DNA of 23,128 nucleotides from JAIXRY01 sp964444515 (GTDB lineage: Bacteria; Patescibacteriota; Minisyncoccia; Phycocordibacterales; UBA9973): positions 1 to 23,128 of the forward strand of contig CAYUGY010000009.1 in the NCBI GenBank assembly GCA_964444515.1, read 5' to 3'. How positions within the stretch are numbered: position 1 is the first letter of the stretch; each line of letters opens with the position of its first letter. The position numbers and the translations under genes were made by a program. This document shows positions 7,708 through 12,713 of the stretch, in pieces. A model generated the notes under the pieces. The model saw only the letters and a list, made by a program, of their open reading frames with translations, made no database searches and was not told the origin of the DNA.

Positions 7708-8839
7708 ATGAGTTTATCTATCGGTATCGTCGGACTTCCAAATGTCGGCAAATCGACGCTTTTCAATGCGTTGACGAAAAAGGGTGTGCCTGCAGAAAAT
7801 TATCCATTTTGTACGATTGATCCATCAGTTGGTATTGTTGCGGTGCCTGATGACCGTCTTTACAAATTGGCAGACTTTTCAAAAACAAATCGCACCATTC
7901 CAGCTGCGATTGAATTCGTTGATATTGCGGGTCTTGTTGAAGGTGCAAGTAAAGGTGAAGGACTTGGAAATAAATTCCTTGCAAACATTCGCGAGACCGA
8001 CGCTATATTGCATATGGTCCGACTATTTCCACTCTCTGGTGGTGACAAAGAAATTGCCCNNNNNNNNNNNNNNNNNNNNNNNNNNNNNNNNNAATGTTGA
8101 CCCGCTTCGTGATATCGGAGTGATCAATCTTGAGCTTATTTTGGCTGACTTTGAAACAGTTACCAAGCGGATTAACAATCTACAAAAAGACACAAAGAAA
8201 GGCGATAAAGAAGCATTGTTTGAAGAAGCGCTTTTGAAACGTGTCGAAAAAGTATTGGAAGAAGGAAAATTGGCAAACAGTATTTCATATACTGAAGAAG
8301 AATTGAAAAAAGTAAAAATGTTGAACTTGCTTACGAGTAAGCCAATGATTTACGGACTCAACAAAAAAGCTGGAGTCAAAAACCTTGATGAAGAAAAACC
8401 TGAATACTTCAAAGAGTTGACTGAACAAATTTTGAAAGATGGTTCACAATTTATTTTGATTGATGCAAAAATTGAAGATGAATTGAAAGATTTTGAAGGC
8501 GAAGAAAAAGATATGTTCCGCAAAGAAATGGGTGGTGAACATGATGGTATCAATGATTTGATTGGTGGCTGTTATACATTACTCGGACTTGAAACCTATT
8601 TCACTACTGGTGTCGAAGAAACTCGTGCATGGACAATCAAAAAGGGAAGTACTGCTCCTGTTGCTGGAATGGCGATTCATACTGATTTTAAAGACAAATT
8701 CATTCGCGCAGAAGTCGTATTTTGGAAAGATTTGCTTGAATCAGGCTCTATGGGAGAAGCTCGTTCGAAAGGATTGGTGAGAACTGAAGGGAAGGAATAT
8801 ATTGTCAAAGATGGTGACGTAATAGAGTTTAAGATCTAA
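7708..8839 (+). CDS. ychF: Redox-regulated ATPase YchF (Obg/OLA1 family), interrupted by an assembly gap
   Basis: The N-terminal part has the P-loop GLPNVGKS (9-16) and the switch II motif DIAGLVEGASKGEGLGNKFL (about 72-91), typical of YchF. After the gap, VDPLRDIGVINLELILADFETV and the coiled-coil insertion continue. The C-terminal TGS domain (LETYFTTGVEETRAWTIKKG to GDVIEFKI) is complete. YchF binds ATP rather than GTP and associates with ribosomes and stress responses. The start is the ATG at 7708 after a promoter. Upstream in-frame codons in the terminator are not coding. The two halves lie in different frames because the run of 33 Ns is not the true length, so this is an assembly artefact rather than a pseudogene. 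The usual nucleotide-specificity motif NxxE reads NKKA here. Confidence 0.95.
8060..8092. other. Assembly gap (33 N) inside ychF
   Basis: The flanking ychF coding frames differ: frame of base 7708 before, frame of base 8093 after. The missing length must be 2 modulo 3, so 33 Ns is an estimate. Residues just before it (PLSGGDKEIA) also depart from the usual YchF sequence, so gap-edge errors are possible. Confidence 0.9.
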
Positions 8840-8947
8840 AATCACTTCACCTGCTTCGTCGTTACGAAATTTTTATTAGTCAACGTACAGGTTGTACGTC
8901 TCCTTCAAAAAAATTCTAGACTCCTCGCATTTAAAGCAATTTTAGAC
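8833..8947. repeat. 115-bp full-length imperfect palindromic element at the ychF 3' end
   Basis: The ends TCTAAAAT (8835-8842) and ATTTTAGA (8939-8946) are inverted repeats. The centre is a perfect ACGTAC-AGGTT-GTACGT hairpin (8883-8899). When one half is reverse-complemented, similarity runs along its full length (shared blocks TCTAAAAT, CTT, TGC, GAA, TTTTT, ACGTAC). The left end supplies the last codon and stop of ychF. No ORF or terminator T-tract explains it. It looks like a MITE- or REP-type non-autonomous element or a structured RNA. This element fills most of the 132 bp before the next gene. Confidence 0.65.
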
Positions 8948-8971
8948 TTAAGTTAATTCAAAATATAAAAT

Positions 8972-9736
8972 ATGATTGAATTTTCAAACAAAAAAGAAAT
9001 AGATATAAATATAGATTACAAACAACATTTAAATAATGACTATTTCAAAAAACTTCGTGAACAAAATCCTTTTGTATTTGATAAAGAAAATACACTAGAA
9101 AAAGTTCTGATTATTTGTGGATATGCTCACAAGCTTTTTAATCACAATGGAGATAATGTTCCTGAGAAAAATGATCCTATTTTTATTATTGAAGAAGCAA
9201 TAAAAGGTAAAAACTTTAGATGTGTTGAATACAGCAGTGTTGCTAATGCTTTACTGCTTTCATACGGCATCGTTTCTAGAATTGTGTCACTAAGAACAAA
9301 AGATGTAGAAACTAGAGAGTACGGAGCAGGTCATGTGGTCATTGAGTTTTGGTATACAGAAAAGCAAAAATGGGTTTTGGTTGAAGTCCAAGAAGGAATC
9401 GTACCAAAAAATGAAGAAGGTCATGAGTTGTCTTCCGTAGAATTTCTTTTTGAAATTCAAAATAAAAAGCCGACAACATTTATTCCTGTGATAGATTCAA
9501 GTATGTCAGAACAAGATTTTATTGAATATAAAAAATGGATTTTCCAATATCTATTCTACTTTTTTATCAAAACAAAAGCAGAAGATTTTTCAGGGAATTA
9601 TGATGCGAATGATAAAAATAATTTTCTAACATTGACCCCGATCGATTCTACAACTCCAAAAGTATTTCAGAAAAAGATTCCAATCTATTCTCTAGAGACA
9701 CATAGTGTTGTAGATTTTTATCCTATTGTAAAATAA
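8972..9736 (+). CDS. Transglutaminase-like superfamily protein
   Basis: The 254-aa product has the papain-like transglutaminase core. The nucleophile Cys is in NFRCVEYSSVANALLLSYGI (C84), followed by the conserved SRIVSL strand. The histidine is in GAGHVVIEFWY (H121). The third position lies in KWVLVEV (E138), where most family members have Asp. There is no signal peptide, so it is predicted to be cytoplasmic. Bacterial members are proteases or amide-processing enzymes as often as crosslinkers, so the reaction is open. The gene is AT-richer than its ychF neighbour and is flanked by a palindromic element and a terminator, which suggests an accessory, possibly acquired, gene. A TATAAA lies 2 nt before the ATG, and no ribosome-binding site is visible. 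Confidence 0.75.
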   Translation: MIEFSNKKEIDINIDYKQHLNNDYFKKLREQNPFVFDKENTLEKVLIICGYAHKLFNHNGDNVPEKNDPIFIIEEAIKGKNFRCVEYSSVANALLLSYGIVSRIVSLRTKDVETREYGAGHVVIEFWYTEKQKWVLVEVQEGIVPKNEEGHELSSVEFLFEIQNKKPTTFIPVIDSSMSEQDFIEYKKWIFQYLFYFFIKTKAEDFSGNYDANDKNNFLTLTPIDSTTPKVFQKKIPIYSLETHSVVDFYPIVK

Positions 9737-9762
9737 AATCCCCGCAAAACGGGGATTTTTTT
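9735..9762. terminator. Bidirectional terminator between convergent genes
   Basis: AAAATCCCCG (9735-9744) pairs with CGGGGATTTT (9750-9759) around CAAAA, with T-runs on both strands. It serves the transglutaminase-like gene (+) and the coiled-coil membrane protein (-). Confidence 0.92.
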
Positions 9763-10366
9763 ATTCAGATTTCTTTACTGGTTTTTTCTTGGCAGTTTGT
9801 TCTTTGAGGACAGCGATTTCTCGTAATAGTTCTTCGAGCTTCACTTCCATTTTTGCCATAATCATCGCATCGCGAGCTTTGCCTTCTTCGTCATCTTCAT
9901 CCATCTCCTCTCCGATGTCTTCAACTTCTTCACCAAGCTCTTTGACGTCTTCTTGGATGTCTTCGATATCATCACTAATCTCTTCCACTTCACCTTGAAT
10001 TTCTTCGACATCTTTTTGAATTTCTCCGATATCTTCTTCGATGTGTTCGATATCTTCTCCGATTTCTTCCACTCCTTCTTGAATGTCTTCCAAATCTTTA
10101 CGAACTGCCACCAAACGTCTGTTTGAGCGATTGACCGACATCTGAATAAAGATAGAGAGATAAATTGCTTCAAGCGAGACAATAGTGGTGAGGGTGAGTA
10201 ACACCTTGTCAGTCGGAGCACCGAGGAGAATCAATGCGAAACAGAGAGTAAAAATAATTGTATGAAAGACAATAGAAGAAACAGAGCCAATCCAACGTGT
10301 TGCACGAATCGCAAGAATTTCAATTCGTTGTCCACTTTTTGTATTGTACTCCATTGGTTTTTGCAT
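9761..10366 (-). CDS. Membrane protein with two helices and a perfect nine-heptad acidic coiled coil
   Basis: The 201-aa product has a cationic N-terminus and two transmembrane helices (about 28-48 and 55-76). The motif QMSVNRSNRR after the second helix resembles the end of DUF1003 membrane proteins (a weak, by-eye similarity). Residues 91-153 are nine uninterrupted heptads of the type DIEEIQE, with hydrophobic residues at positions 2 and 5 of each. This predicts a long, strongly acidic parallel coiled coil. A Glu/Asp-rich hinge (about 154-161), a second short helix and a Lys-rich tail follow. The cytoplasmic coil probably oligomerises the protein or binds a basic partner; the function is unknown. 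The promoter TACAAT ends 6 nt before the ATG, and the gene is divergent from the one at 10437. Confidence 0.8.
   Translation of the reverse strand: MQKPMEYNTKSGQRIEILAIRATRWIGSVSSIVFHTIIFTLCFALILLGAPTDKVLLTLTTIVSLEAIYLSIFIQMSVNRSNRRLVAVRKDLEDIQEGVEEIGEDIEHIEEDIGEIQKDVEEIQGEVEEISDDIEDIQEDVKELGEEVEDIGEEMDEDDEEGKARDAMIMAKMEVKLEELLREIAVLKEQTAKKKPVKKSE
9908..10096 (-). repeat. Degenerate 21-bp tandem repeat coding nine heptads
   Basis: Nine consecutive 21-bp units encode the heptads at residues 91-153 of the membrane protein. Codons vary between units while the hydrophobic pattern stays fixed. This suggests old amplification kept by selection on the protein. Confidence 0.8.
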
Positions 10367-10372
10367 ATATTC

Positions 10373-10378
10373 ATTGTA
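10373..10378 (-). promoter_or_regulatory. -10 box of the coiled-coil membrane protein gene
   Basis: Minus strand TACAAT ends 6 nt before the ATG at 10366, a leaderless arrangement. No TGn and no clear -35. Confidence 0.4.
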
Positions 10379-10421
10379 CTAGACATATACAAAAAATAAT
10401 ATGTTTAAAACAACCAAAATT

Positions 10422-10430
10422 TGTTATGAT
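10422..10430 (+). promoter_or_regulatory. Extended -10 promoter of the 10437 gene
   Basis: TGT-TATGAT ends 6 nt before the ATG at 10437. This places the predicted transcription start on the start codon and supports that ATG over the in-frame one at 10401, which lies upstream of the -10 box. Confidence 0.55.
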
Positions 10431-10436
10431 GTATTC

Positions 10437-10988
10437 ATGAATAATACAAACACTTCAAATAAATTCGTTCGTGTCGCGCTCGTCGTCGGTCTCGTCATCG
10501 TTATCAATCTCTTTTTGAACTATACATTGTCAGTAGTTTACAAAGAGCCGGTCTATGCAAACTATTTTGCACAACCACAAGTAGTTGAATCTTATACAAC
10601 AAAGGAAGGCTGTCTATCTGTTGGTGGGCAATGGAGTGAAAATAGTAACTACGATACTGAATTGAAAACTGCTCCAAGAAAACAAGAAGTAAGTAAAGGA
10701 TATTGTGATCCAAACTACACCAAACAAAAAGACTATGACGAAAAGCGCAAAGCATATGAATTGAATGTATTCATTACACTAATCGTCGCTGGAATCGCTC
10801 TAACTATTTTGGGAATTGTTCGTCGTCATCCAATACTCTCACCAGCGTTTACTTGGGCAGGGGTACTCTCTTATATTATCGCCTCAATGCGATACTGGGG
10901 GACTGCTACAAGTATTTTACGAGTTGTTATTCTGGGAATTGCACTGATTGCGCTCATCTATGTAGCGATTAAGAGATTTACAGAATAA
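10437..10988 (+). CDS. Hypothetical membrane protein, four predicted helices
   Basis: The 183-aa product starts MNNTNTSNKF. A first transmembrane helix (about 12-33) is followed by an extracytoplasmic segment of about 70 residues with two cysteines (EGCLSVGGQW and GYCDPNY) that could form a disulfide. Three more helices (about 109-128, 135-152 and 158-177) lead to a short basic tail. An upstream in-frame ATG at 10401 would add 12 residues but lies before the -10 box, so I reject it. No family is recognised. Small multi-helix proteins with a short exposed, GGxW-containing loop are common in Parcubacteria. It is monocistronic, with a strong terminator at 11024-11062. Confidence 0.75.
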   Translation: MNNTNTSNKFVRVALVVGLVIVINLFLNYTLSVVYKEPVYANYFAQPQVVESYTTKEGCLSVGGQWSENSNYDTELKTAPRKQEVSKGYCDPNYTKQKDYDEKRKAYELNVFITLIVAGIALTILGIVRRHPILSPAFTWAGVLSYIIASMRYWGTATSILRVVILGIALIALIYVAIKRFTE

Positions 10989-11023
10989 GTAAGTACTAAG
11001 TAGTTAGTAGAAAGTAGAAAATC

Positions 11024-11062
11024 AGAAAAAGGACGAAAAACAGAGTTTTTCGCCCTTTTTCT
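11024..11062. terminator. Long-stem terminator after the 10437 gene
   Basis: An 18-bp stem with one A.C mismatch (11024-11041 with 11045-11062), loop AGA, and T-rich right arm. The A-rich left arm gives T-runs on the minus strand too, so it may also end any transcript coming from the element at 11095-11223. Confidence 0.88.
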
Positions 11063-11119
11063 ATGGTTTGTAAGAAAACACCCTTTCAGGCGTCTCATAT
11101 TGGGTAGATACATAACATT

Positions 11120-11232
11120 TCTACGGAACGAATGATTACTTTTGTGGAAACTTGCGCAAGTCGGGTAGACGAGCAGAGCAATTTTTCATCAGAAAAATAT
11201 GCGTGTTCTACAAAAGTAATCATGAGTGTAGA
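11120..11232. repeat. Structured inverted-repeat element of unknown role
   Basis: This is the main content of the 361-bp gene-free stretch 10989-11349. TCTAC/GTAGA (11120-11124 with 11228-11232) encloses an 18-bp stem (11132-11149 with 11206-11223; one G.U pair). Inside are a palindrome ACTTGCGCAAGT (11150-11161) and a hairpin ATTTTTC-ATCA-GAAAAAT (about 11181-11198). The whole could fold as a branched RNA. Because of the inverted repeat, both strands open with the same coding start (MITFVE): a 42-aa ORF on minus (11223-11095) and a 37-aa ORF on plus (11132-11245). I cannot tell an ncRNA from a mobile repeat or a small gene. Confidence 0.5.
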
Positions 11233-11233
11233 C

Positions 11234-11263
11234 TTGACAATATGATATATATTGTGCTATAAT
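11234..11263 (+). promoter_or_regulatory. Consensus promoter of leader module 1
   Basis: TTGACA (11234-11239), an 18-nt spacer, then TGC-TATAAT (-10 at 11258-11263). Both hexamers match the sigma-70 consensus perfectly, the strongest promoter in the window. The predicted start is near 11270. Confidence 0.85.
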
Positions 11264-11270
11264 ATAACAG

Positions 11271-11345
11271 TAGTAAAGTTCTTAGATATGTTTGGTGATC
11301 AAAGGGTGTACGAGATATTTCTTTTGATCACCACATAATATCTAA
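11271..11345 (+). promoter_or_regulatory. Leader RNA hairpin, module 1
   Basis: The predicted 5' UTR begins with GTAAAGTTCTTA and then forms a two-part hairpin. The outer stem is TTAGATAT/ATATCTAA (11282-11289 with 11338-11345). The inner stem is TGGTGATCAAA/TTTGATCACCA (11293-11303 with 11323-11333). The hairpin ends 4 nt before the ATG. It matches modules 2 and 3 in position and 5' motif but not in stem sequence. Confidence 0.65.
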
Positions 11346-11349
11346 AAAA

Positions 11350-11595
11350 ATGAATACTAAAGTTTTCAAAATCATCGGAGTAATCCTTGTTATCGCATTA
11401 ATCGCGACCATCTTTTTTCCAGTTTATAAATCAGGTTTAACATCTGATGATATTCAAAAAGTAGTTGGACTCGCAGTTTTTCTTGCAATGTTCGGAGTAT
11501 TAAGTATTTACATCGGATTCTTCATGAAAGAAGAATTTGTTCATGAAAATGAAAATATTTTAATCGAAGAAGAAATTGCTTATCAAGAAGCTTAA
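11350..11595 (+). CDS. Small two-helix membrane protein (module 1)
   Basis: The 81-aa product has a short basic start (MNTKVFK) and two transmembrane helices (about 7-25 and 37-58). An acidic cytoplasmic-type tail (about 60-81, EEFVHENENILIEEE) completes it. I recognise no family. Its start and helix layout resemble the N-terminal part of the next gene (MN..K..RI/IG pattern, then a second helix ending in Tyr-x-Gly), so the two are probably distant paralogues. It has its own consensus promoter, leader hairpin and terminator. The leader suggests post-transcriptional control. Confidence 0.75.
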   Translation: MNTKVFKIIGVILVIALIATIFFPVYKSGLTSDDIQKVVGLAVFLAMFGVLSIYIGFFMKEEFVHENENILIEEEIAYQEA

Positions 11596-11618
11596 AAAAC
11601 ATCCGGACATCGGTCCAG

Positions 11619-11643
11619 CCCTCAGAATTTTCTGAGGGTTTTC
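11619..11643 (+). terminator. Terminator of module 1
   Basis: CCCTCAGA (11619-11626) pairs with TCTGAGGG (11631-11638), followed by TTTTCT. The 15-mer from 11636 (GGGTTTTCTAATGGG) recurs exactly after module 2 at 12306-12320. Confidence 0.8.
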
Positions 11644-11662
11644 TAATGGGGAATAGCTACTA

Positions 11663-11692
11663 TTGACATACTACTATATATTATGATATAGT
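11663..11692 (+). promoter_or_regulatory. Promoter of leader module 2
   Basis: TTGACA (11663-11668), an 18-nt spacer, then TGA-TATAGT (-10 at 11687-11692). Same geometry as module 1. It begins 12 nt after the shared 15-mer of the module 1 terminator. Confidence 0.75.
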
Positions 11693-11699
11693 GTTGTTG

Positions 11700-11789
11700 T
11701 AATAAAGTTCCTTAAGTTGATTTATTAAAGTGACTCAAGTGGGCGAAAGTCAAAAACAATTAACGTCTTTTTGAGCCACTTTAATAAAT
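11700..11789 (+). promoter_or_regulatory. Leader RNA hairpin, module 2
   Basis: The UTR begins with ATAAAGTTCCTTA and then a stem of about 18 bp (11721-11738 with 11771-11788; one A.C mismatch at 11733/11776). The loop of 32 nt (11739-11770) is A-rich in its second half. The arms share the ATTAAAGTG..TCAA core with module 3. An ATG at 11788 falls on the end of the stem. Confidence 0.7.
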
Positions 11790-11796
11790 GTATAAA

Positions 11797-12267
11797 ATGA
11801 ATAATCAAAAAATCTACAGAATCGTCGGATTCACCTTTATGTTTCTTTTTGCTATATGCATGATTTCCTTTAGTGCGAGTTATGCAACGCAAGTTCAGAA
11901 AAATAACACATTAGTCATTGGAGTTATTTTTGGATTAGTTGGAATGCTTTTCTTTTACTTTGGCCACAAAGATTCAATCTATTTTGGGGCAGAATATCAC
12001 TCAGATTTTCAAGAATTTTGTAAAGCAAATGGCAAAAAACCTCAATTCAAGATTATCATATTAGATGAAAAAGAAAGGTTTAGAAAAAGTATTGGTTTGT
12101 ATCAGGCTGTGTTTCTGAGTCCTGACACAATCTCTTTAGATATCGTCGGTGGAGGAAGTACAAAAAAAGAAGCCATTCTTGATGCTTTGAAAAAGTACTT
12201 GGAACTTAGTGATACCGTGAAAAAAAATTTAACGAAAAAGCTGGTCTCTGACGACCCCATTGTGTAG
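11797..12267 (+). CDS. Membrane protein, two N-terminal helices plus soluble domain (module 2)
   Basis: The 156-aa product has two transmembrane helices (about 8-28 and 38-56), then a soluble alpha/beta region of about 95 residues. Strands include PQFKIIILDE and TISLDIVGGG, followed by a Lys-rich helix at the end. I chose the ATG at 11797. The ATG three codons upstream (11788) lies in the leader stem, and the 11797 start aligns with module 1 (MNNQKIYRIVG against MNTKVFKIIGV). The spacing to the hairpin (8 nt) is then like module 3. The family is unknown. It is flanked by its own promoter, leader hairpin and terminator. Confidence 0.72.
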   Translation: MNNQKIYRIVGFTFMFLFAICMISFSASYATQVQKNNTLVIGVIFGLVGMLFFYFGHKDSIYFGAEYHSDFQEFCKANGKKPQFKIIILDEKERFRKSIGLYQAVFLSPDTISLDIVGGGSTKKEAILDALKKYLELSDTVKKNLTKKLVSDDPIV

Positions 12268-12287
12268 GAAAGTTTGTCTCAGGTTTG

Positions 12288-12312
12288 AACCCTCGATTAT
12301 ATCGGGGGTTTT
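12288..12312 (+). terminator. Terminator of module 2
   Basis: AACCCTCGAT (12288-12297) pairs with ATCGGGGGTT (12301-12310; one G.U) around TAT, then TTTTCT. The right arm and tail are identical to module 1 over 15 nt. Confidence 0.82.
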
Positions 12313-12332
12313 CTAATGGGTAATTAGTGCTA

Positions 12333-12352
12333 TTTATAAAATCTGATATAGT
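12333..12352 (+). promoter_or_regulatory. Extended -10 promoter of leader module 3
   Basis: TGA-TATAGT (-10 at 12347-12352), identical to module 2. The sequence aligned to the module 2 -35 (TTTATA, 12333-12338) sits only 8 nt upstream, as if 10 bp (one helical turn) were lost. The TGn may compensate. Confidence 0.5.
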
Positions 12353-12358
12353 ACAATC

Positions 12359-12436
12359 CAGTAAAAGCTCTTCGATCGCTCGTGTATTAAAGTGGTTCAA
12401 GTAGATATTTTTTTGTCTTTTTGAACCACTTTAATA
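12359..12436 (+). promoter_or_regulatory. Leader RNA hairpin, module 3
   Basis: The UTR begins GTAAAAGCTCTT. A 16-bp perfect stem follows (12385-12400 with 12421-12436) with a T-rich 20-nt loop. Compared with module 2, one pair changes from C-G to T-A on both arms and the A.C mismatch becomes G-C. This is the pattern expected if pairing is selected. The stem ends 9 nt before the ATG. Confidence 0.7.
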
Positions 12437-12445
12437 AAATAAATT

Positions 12446-12655
12446 ATGAATATAGTAAGCACTTTGTCCTGTCCTCCGGGACGAGAATCTAAAGATTGTA
12501 AAAAAATCTTAAGAGAAGCAGGGGTTGAATTCGTTCCAATCCAAAAAGAAGATGGAGACGTTAGGTTTTATTTTCAAGATGAGATAACTCCTCCTTACAA
12601 TGGGTTCAAACAGATTCAACAATTTGTTACCAATTTTCTTCAACGAGCAAGTTGA
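12446..12655 (+). CDS. Hypothetical 69-aa protein, possibly thioredoxin-fold-like (module 3)
   Basis: I do not recognise the family. The product reads as beta strand (MNIVSTL), a segment with two cysteines nine apart (SCPPGRESKDC, C9 and C18), a helix (KKILREAG) and a strand (VEFVPI). A strand (VRFYFQ), a Pro-Pro turn and a final helix (FKQIQQFVTNFL) complete it. This order resembles a reduced glutaredoxin/thioredoxin fold, though without a CxxC motif. The resemblance is by eye and weak. It has no membrane helix, unlike modules 1 and 2, yet shares the same kind of leader. That suggests that the leader, not the protein family, is the common element. A strong terminator follows at 12666-12693. 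Confidence 0.68.
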   Translation: MNIVSTLSCPPGRESKDCKKILREAGVEFVPIQKEDGDVRFYFQDEITPPYNGFKQIQQFVTNFLQRAS

Positions 12656-12665
12656 GTGTATTGGG

Positions 12666-12693
12666 GTCGGAATTACAAAATTCCGACTTTTTT
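12666..12693 (+). terminator. Terminator of module 3
   Basis: GTCGGAATT (12666-12674) pairs with AATTCCGAC (12679-12687) around ACAA, then six Ts. The leuS -35 (TTACAA, 12673-12678) covers its loop. Confidence 0.92.
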
Positions 12694-12701
12694 GTTATAC
12701 T
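12673..12701 (+). promoter_or_regulatory. leuS promoter, -35 inside the preceding terminator loop
   Basis: TTACAA (12673-12678), a 17-nt spacer, then TGT-TATACT (-10 at 12696-12701), which ends 12 nt before the ATG. Predicted leader about 6 nt. Confidence 0.6.
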
Positions 12702-12713
12702 ATTTTCACAAAT

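Noticed and set aside
7784..8059. Long frame-2 ORF overlapping the ychF N-terminus
   Set aside because: It is a shadow frame joined to the real ychF C-terminal half only because of the wrong gap length.
9908..10096. CRISPR-like regular repeat
   Set aside because: Units are contiguous 21-mers without spacers and encode coiled-coil heptads.
11120..11232. RNase P RNA, tmRNA or 6S RNA
   Set aside because: Too short and without the conserved core sequences or a tag ORF. The fold does not match these RNAs.
11788..11796. ATG three codons upstream of the chosen start of the module 2 gene
   Set aside because: It overlaps the end of the leader stem. The later ATG aligns with the paralogue and has spacing like module 3.
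12600..12713. N-terminal extension of leuS in the same frame
   Set aside because: It runs through the 69-aa gene's end and the terminator and promoter. The conserved LeuRS N-terminus starts at 12714.
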